From: CAYFMS01 sp964462325
Lineage (GTDB): Bacteria > Patescibacteriota > Patescibacteriia > UBA9934
Length of the DNA: 8,665 bases
Assembly: GCA_964462325.1 (NCBI GenBank)
Contig: CAYWYQ010000031.1
Span: 1 to 8,665 of the forward strand
Reading direction: 5' to 3'
Under the pieces are notes generated by a model. The model saw nothing but the letters and a program-made list of their open reading frames with translations. It did no database searches and had not been told where the DNA came from. The first letter of the stretch is position 1; every line of letters begins with the position of its first letter. Shown here piece by piece: positions 6,560 through 8,665 of this stretch. Position numbers and translations under genes: made by a program.

Positions 6560-6574
6560 GTAAAAGGTGCATAA

Positions 6575-6603
6575 AAGTTATCAACTTTATACTAAATAGT
6601 CAA
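6575..6603 (-). promoter_or_regulatory. Sigma70 promoter of the sulfotransferase gene
   Basis: TTGACT (6598-6603) and TAACTT (6575-6580) on the minus strand are exactly 17 bases apart, with a TGn extended -10. The transcript would begin near 6568 and include the SD in a leader of about 20 bases. A perfect inverted repeat, AAAGTT-ATC-AACTTT (6574-6588), covers the -10 and could be an operator. Confidence 0.62.
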
Positions 6604-6649
6604 TGTATTTGATGTATTGCCTTATATCAAGTCCTACGATTTATGTTCT

Positions 6650-6666
6650 TTACTTTATCAAAGTAA
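6650..6666. promoter_or_regulatory. Perfect inverted repeat, candidate operator
   Basis: TTACTTT-ATC-AAAGTAA has perfect 7-bp arms around the centre ATC. It shares that centre and the core TATCAA with the repeat at 6574-6588 over the sulfotransferase -10. It lies between the divergent sulfotransferase and ABC-F promoters. The region is very AT-rich, so chance pairing is possible. Confidence 0.35.
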
Positions 6667-6708
6667 TAATGATATATTGCGCTAAATCTAGTATTTATTT
6701 ATAGAATA

Positions 6709-6719
6709 TGGTATATATT
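6709..6719 (+). promoter_or_regulatory. Extended -10 promoter of ABC-F, near-leaderless transcript
   Basis: TGGTATATATT contains an extended -10 (TG, one base, TATATA 6712-6717, or TATATT 6714-6719) ending 8 to 10 bases before the ATG at 6728. The transcript would begin within a few bases of the start codon, and no SD is present, so a leaderless or nearly leaderless mRNA is predicted. No convincing -35 is seen. Confidence 0.5.
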
Positions 6720-6727
6720 CGCACGAT

Positions 6728-8185
6728 ATGGCAGATCAAAATACAATCATTCGATTCGACAATGTAACATTTGGGTATGACCAAAATAAACCTGTTTTAA
6801 AAGAGGCGAGTTTTTCTTTAAAGGAAACAGCTAAATTTACCCTCATGGGACAAAATGGTGCAGGGAAAAGTACTATCTTAAAATTAATTTCCGGAGAATT
6901 AAAACCAGATATTGGTCAGATTCACATGCCAAAGGATGTGTCCATTGCAACCGCAAAACAAGTCATGGACCGTACGCATTATACCGAAACCATTCGTGAA
7001 TACTTTGCGCATGCATTTGAAGAGGTTCCCTATAATCTCGACAAGCGGATTAATGATGTTCTTGAAGCTGTGAACTTCCCTACTAACCTTGAAAAACTCG
7101 TTGGTGATTTATCTGGTGGACAACAGGCGCGGTTATTACTTGCCTTTGCCTTAATACAGGAACCAGATATTCTCTTACTCGACGAGCCGACAAATAATTT
7201 AGATCGCGCTGGGATTGATCATCTTTTGGTATTTTTGATCATGTATCCAAAAACCGTTCTTGTTATTTCCCATGATGCAGAATTCCTTAATAGTTTTACG
7301 GAGGGTGTCTTACATTTAGATATTTATACTGGACAGGTAGATAAATATAACGGTAACTATAACGATGTTGTTGAAGAGATTTCTGCACGTGTTGAACGAG
7401 AGCGGGCACGCAATGCGCAATTATTGAAAACCATTCAAGACCGCAAGGATAAAATCAACTTCTTCGCTCATAAAGGTGGAAAAATGCGAAAACTCGCAAG
7501 TAAACTCCGCGAGGAAGTTCGCGAAGCAGAAGCAAATCTCACAGGGACTCGTCAGGACGATAAAACGATTCGTGGTTTTGAAATTGAAGCTCAGAAATTT
7601 ACTGATGTCATCCTGAACATCGAAGGCGTGAAGGTGATTCAGAATCATGAAGCGAATGAAGTTCCGGTAGATATTGAATTACGTACAAAGTCACATTTGC
7701 TTGTAGAGGGTCCAAATGGAATTGGGAAATCTACACTATTACGTTCACTAGCCGAAGGGAAAAATCCAAAAGCATCCATCGCAGAAGGTGTAGAAATTGG
7801 GTATTATCAGCAGGATTTTTCTGGACTTGATTTTAATCAAACAACGTATGAATCATTGCGATCCATGATATACGATGACGATGAACAGCTGATTAAACAT
7901 ACAGCCGCAAAATTCTTACTTAGTGGAGAAACATTACAGACAAAGGTTGGGTCATTGTCAGAAGGGCAAAAAGGTTTACTTTCATTTGCACGTTTCGTAT
8001 TGCAAAAACCTAGTATTTTGATCGTGGATGAGCCTACAAACCATATTAATTTCCGTCATTTGCCCGTTATTGCAAAAGCATTAAACGCCTATCAAGGATG
8101 TTTGATTGTCGTGAGTCATGATGAAGAGTTTGTAAAACAAATTGAATTTGATCAAATATTAAATCTAGGAAAATATATTCAATAA
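6728..8185 (+). CDS. ABC-F family ATPase (ribosome-associated)
   Basis: A 485-residue soluble protein with two ABC ATPase domains and no membrane segment, the plan of ABC-F translation factors, which bind the ribosomal E site and affect translation or antibiotic sensitivity. Domain 1: Walker A GQNGAGKST (41-49), signature LSGGQ (128-132), Walker B/D-loop ILLLDEPTNNLD (148-159), H-switch H182. A charged helical linker follows (about 215-290, many Arg, Lys and Glu), the position of the PtIM. Domain 2: Walker A GPNGIGKST (328-336), signature LSEGQ (410-414), Walker B ILIVDEPTNHIN (430-441), H464. Domain 2 deviates from consensus with LSEGQ in place of LSGGQ and NHIN in place of NHLD, so the two ATP sites may differ in turnover. 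The protein stops soon after domain 2, without the C-terminal extension of Uup or resistance types. The exact subfamily is not assignable. Confidence 0.92.
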   Translation: MADQNTIIRFDNVTFGYDQNKPVLKEASFSLKETAKFTLMGQNGAGKSTILKLISGELKPDIGQIHMPKDVSIATAKQVMDRTHYTETIREYFAHAFEEVPYNLDKRINDVLEAVNFPTNLEKLVGDLSGGQQARLLLAFALIQEPDILLLDEPTNNLDRAGIDHLLVFLIMYPKTVLVISHDAEFLNSFTEGVLHLDIYTGQVDKYNGNYNDVVEEISARVERERARNAQLLKTIQDRKDKINFFAHKGGKMRKLASKLREEVREAEANLTGTRQDDKTIRGFEIEAQKFTDVILNIEGVKVIQNHEANEVPVDIELRTKSHLLVEGPNGIGKSTLLRSLAEGKNPKASIAEGVEIGYYQQDFSGLDFNQTTYESLRSMIYDDDEQLIKHTAAKFLLSGETLQTKVGSLSEGQKGLLSFARFVLQKPSILIVDEPTNHINFRHLPVIAKALNAYQGCLIVVSHDEEFVKQIEFDQILNLGKYIQ

Positions 8186-8188
8186 TAT

Positions 8189-8257
8189 ATGGCAAAAGGA
8201 AAGAGTCCACGCAAAGAAAAAAAGAAGCCTAAGAAAAAGGCGGATAAGAAAAAATAG
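8189..8257 (+). CDS. 22-residue Lys-rich small protein
   Basis: ATG at 8189 opens a 22-codon frame ending TAG at 8255-8257. It begins MAKGKSPRKEKK and is mostly Lys afterwards (14 Lys or Arg in 22 residues). Its start is three bases after the ABC-F stop (TAATATATG), so translation is probably coupled, and its stop lies inside the terminator stem, exactly as expected for a real last gene of an operon. Very short basic proteins beginning MAKG are something I recall from other bacterial genomes, but no function is known to me. Binding to rRNA or the ribosome is a guess from charge and from the ABC-F neighbour. The sequence has no hydrophobic residues to fold around, so it would be disordered alone. 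Confidence 0.6.
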   Translation: MAKGKSPRKEKKKPKKKADKKK

Positions 8258-8274
8258 CCCAAATGGGCTATTTT
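8251..8274. terminator. Bidirectional rho-independent terminator
   Basis: AAAATAGCCC (8251-8260) pairs perfectly with GGGCTATTTT (8265-8274) around the loop AAAT. T-runs are present in both directions, so it ends the ABC-F unit on plus and the small Cys-tailed gene on minus. The TAG of the 22-residue protein is in the stem. Confidence 0.87.
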
Positions 8275-8275
8275 A

Positions 8276-8379
8276 TTATTTGCATGCCTTGCAGCTTTTA
8301 CACCAACCAAGGAGCTTTGCAATTGTTCCTACAACAGCAACTCCGACAAGGATGTAAATCCCCAGTTCAGGCTATTCAC
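8276..8379 (-). pseudogene. Small membrane protein with Cys-rich tail, damaged start
   Basis: On the minus strand, bases 8362 to 8276 read GIYILVGVAVVGTIAKLLG followed by the tail WCKSCKACK and a TAA. This is one TM helix and a CxxCxxC tail that could bind a metal or form disulfides. The frame has no normal start: TAG lies in frame at 8372-8374. The next frame offers GTG at 8377-8379 and MNSLNWG, which would join the helix if one base were added in the run of four G (8360-8363). Either a one-base deletion or assembly error broke the gene, or it starts at a non-standard codon near 8357-8365. The adjacent transposase remnant suggests decay. It ends against the shared terminator, which supports it having been a real gene. 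Function unknown. Confidence 0.45.
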
Positions 8380-8403
8380 AAGACCCCGATCACTGAGATA
8401 AAT

Positions 8404-8478
8404 CTATTGAAATATATCACCACGACTCATGACGTGATAAAGGGTGCTAGGATATTCAATACGAAGTGGTCTTGCCAT
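8404..8478 (-). pseudogene. N-terminal stub of a REP-associated tyrosine transposase (RAYT)
   Basis: The minus-strand frame from ATG 8478 reads MARPLRIEYPSTLYHVMSRG and then DIFQ before TAG at 8404-8406. This is the hallmark N-terminus of RAYT (Y1/IS200-like, TnpA_REP) transposases, which begin MARPLRIEYPGALYHVxSRGN. The family is usually 200-300 residues with a catalytic HUH motif and Tyr; here only 24 codons remain. Beyond the stop the same frame gives IYLSDRGLVNSLNWGF, possibly decayed RAYT sequence leading into the small Cys-tailed gene. The HUH and Tyr regions are missing, so it cannot act as a transposase. Confidence 0.72.
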
Positions 8479-8486
8479 ACTCTGTT

Positions 8487-8495
8487 AGTATATCA
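8487..8495 (-). promoter_or_regulatory. Extended -10 upstream of the RAYT stub
   Basis: TGATATACT on the minus strand (TG, one base, TATACT) ends eight bases before the stub's ATG. This is the same near-leaderless geometry as the ABC-F gene, and no SD is present. The promoter may therefore still be active though the gene is broken. Confidence 0.42.
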
Positions 8496-8530
8496 AAAAC
8501 ACATAACCCGACCTGACCCTTTTACTAAAC

Positions 8531-8619
8531 AAACCATTGGTTTTACCGCTCGGCAGGATCCCTACACCCTCATTCTTCCGCGGGCGGTATGTATAGAAGA
8601 ATGGCAAACTTTGTTTGCC
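8531..8619. repeat. Cluster of short inverted repeats upstream of the RAYT stub
   Basis: Three inverted repeats follow one another: AAACC-ATT-GGTTT (8531-8543), CATTCTTC (8571-8578) with GAAGAATG (8596-8603), and GGCAAAC-TTT-GTTTGCC (8603-8619). Inside the second, CCGC-GG-GCGG (8578-8587) forms another small dyad. GCTCGGC (8548-8554) is complementary to GCCGAGC (8617-8623), allowing an alternative fold that encloses the rest. RAYT enzymes act on REP hairpins beside their genes, so this may be a REP/BIME-type array. No protein-coding signal was recognised. Confidence 0.5.
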
Positions 8620-8663
8620 GAGCCAAAAGAAAACAACCCTTGCGGGTTGCATTCTTTTGGCTC
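8620..8663. repeat. Long imperfect hairpin at window end
   Basis: GAGCCAAAAGAA (8620-8631) pairs perfectly over 12 bp with TTCTTTTGGCTC (8652-8663). After a two-by-two internal loop, CAACCC (8634-8639) pairs with GGGTTG (8644-8649) around TTGC. It is the longest stem in the window and may be a repeat unit or the 3' structure of a gene off the right edge. Confidence 0.6.
8625..8649 (-). terminator. Possible minus-strand terminator inside the end hairpin
   Basis: On the minus strand the CAACCC/GGGTTG stem has a GCAA tetraloop and is followed by TTTTCTTTT, the layout of a rho-independent terminator. It would end a minus-strand gene lying beyond 8665. The stem is only 6 bp, and the T-run also belongs to the outer 12-bp arm, so the role is uncertain. 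Confidence 0.4.
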
Positions 8664-8665
8664 CG

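Noticed and set aside
7421..7648. Minus-strand frame of 75 codons inside ABC-F
   Set aside because: Antisense to the charged linker region; no start signal.
8531..8663. tRNA or integron attC site
   Set aside because: No anticodon arm with T-loop or CCA-type acceptor, and no attC core sites; the stems read better as simple hairpins.
1..8665. CRISPR array, defence island or prophage genes
   Set aside because: No regularly spaced direct repeats and no cas, nuclease, toxin-antitoxin or phage structural proteins recognised.
1..8665. Alternative genetic code with TGA as sense codon
   Set aside because: All main genes end and read through normally under the standard bacterial code; none needs TGA recoding.

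Overview
The window reads as chromosomal DNA of an AT-rich, gene-dense bacterium using the standard bacterial code (no in-frame TGA is needed). The mix of a membrane-anchored DUF2914 protein, a two-domain ABC-F ATPase without C-terminal extension, tiny Lys-rich and Cys-tailed proteins, short gaps and several genes without a Shine-Dalgarno (SD) site fits a Patescibacteria/CPR (Parcubacteria-like) genome. This is an inference from gene style; there is no rRNA or ribosomal protein marker here.

Layout. 1-57: imperfect palindromic sequence, a possible dispersed repeat or the tail of a neighbouring gene. 61-1168 (minus): a two-gene unit, prephenate-dehydratase-like protein then a Prx5-type peroxiredoxin. 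1169-1340: divergent control region with a consensus sigma70 promoter and a structured leader for 1341-2777 (plus), a DEAD-box RNA helicase. A bidirectional terminator at 2789-2817 separates it from the convergent pair nirK (3907-5115) and a 7-TM DUF2914 protein (2809-3900), six bases apart. 5321-6547 (minus) is a PAPS-type sulfotransferase with its own promoter and terminator. 6728-8185 (plus) is an ABC-F ATPase followed three bases later by a 22-residue Lys-rich protein and a second bidirectional terminator. 8276-8665 is decayed: a Cys-tailed small membrane protein with a damaged start, the N-terminal stub of a REP-associated tyrosine transposase (RAYT), and a cluster of hairpins.

How it fits together. 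The outer genes (helicase, ABC-F, Lys-rich peptide) concern RNA and ribosomes. The minus-strand block 2809-6547 looks like an accessory insert: an extracytoplasmic copper nitrite reductase, a membrane partner of unknown function and a sulfotransferase. nirK and the sulfotransferase have SD sites, unlike the helicase and ABC-F genes, and both ends of the block carry terminators.

No defence system, CRISPR array, tRNA or rRNA was seen. The most interesting items are the NirK with Gln in place of the type-1 copper axial Met, the nirK-DUF2914 pair, the hairpin/mini-ORF leader of the helicase, and the RAYT stub with its hairpin cluster.
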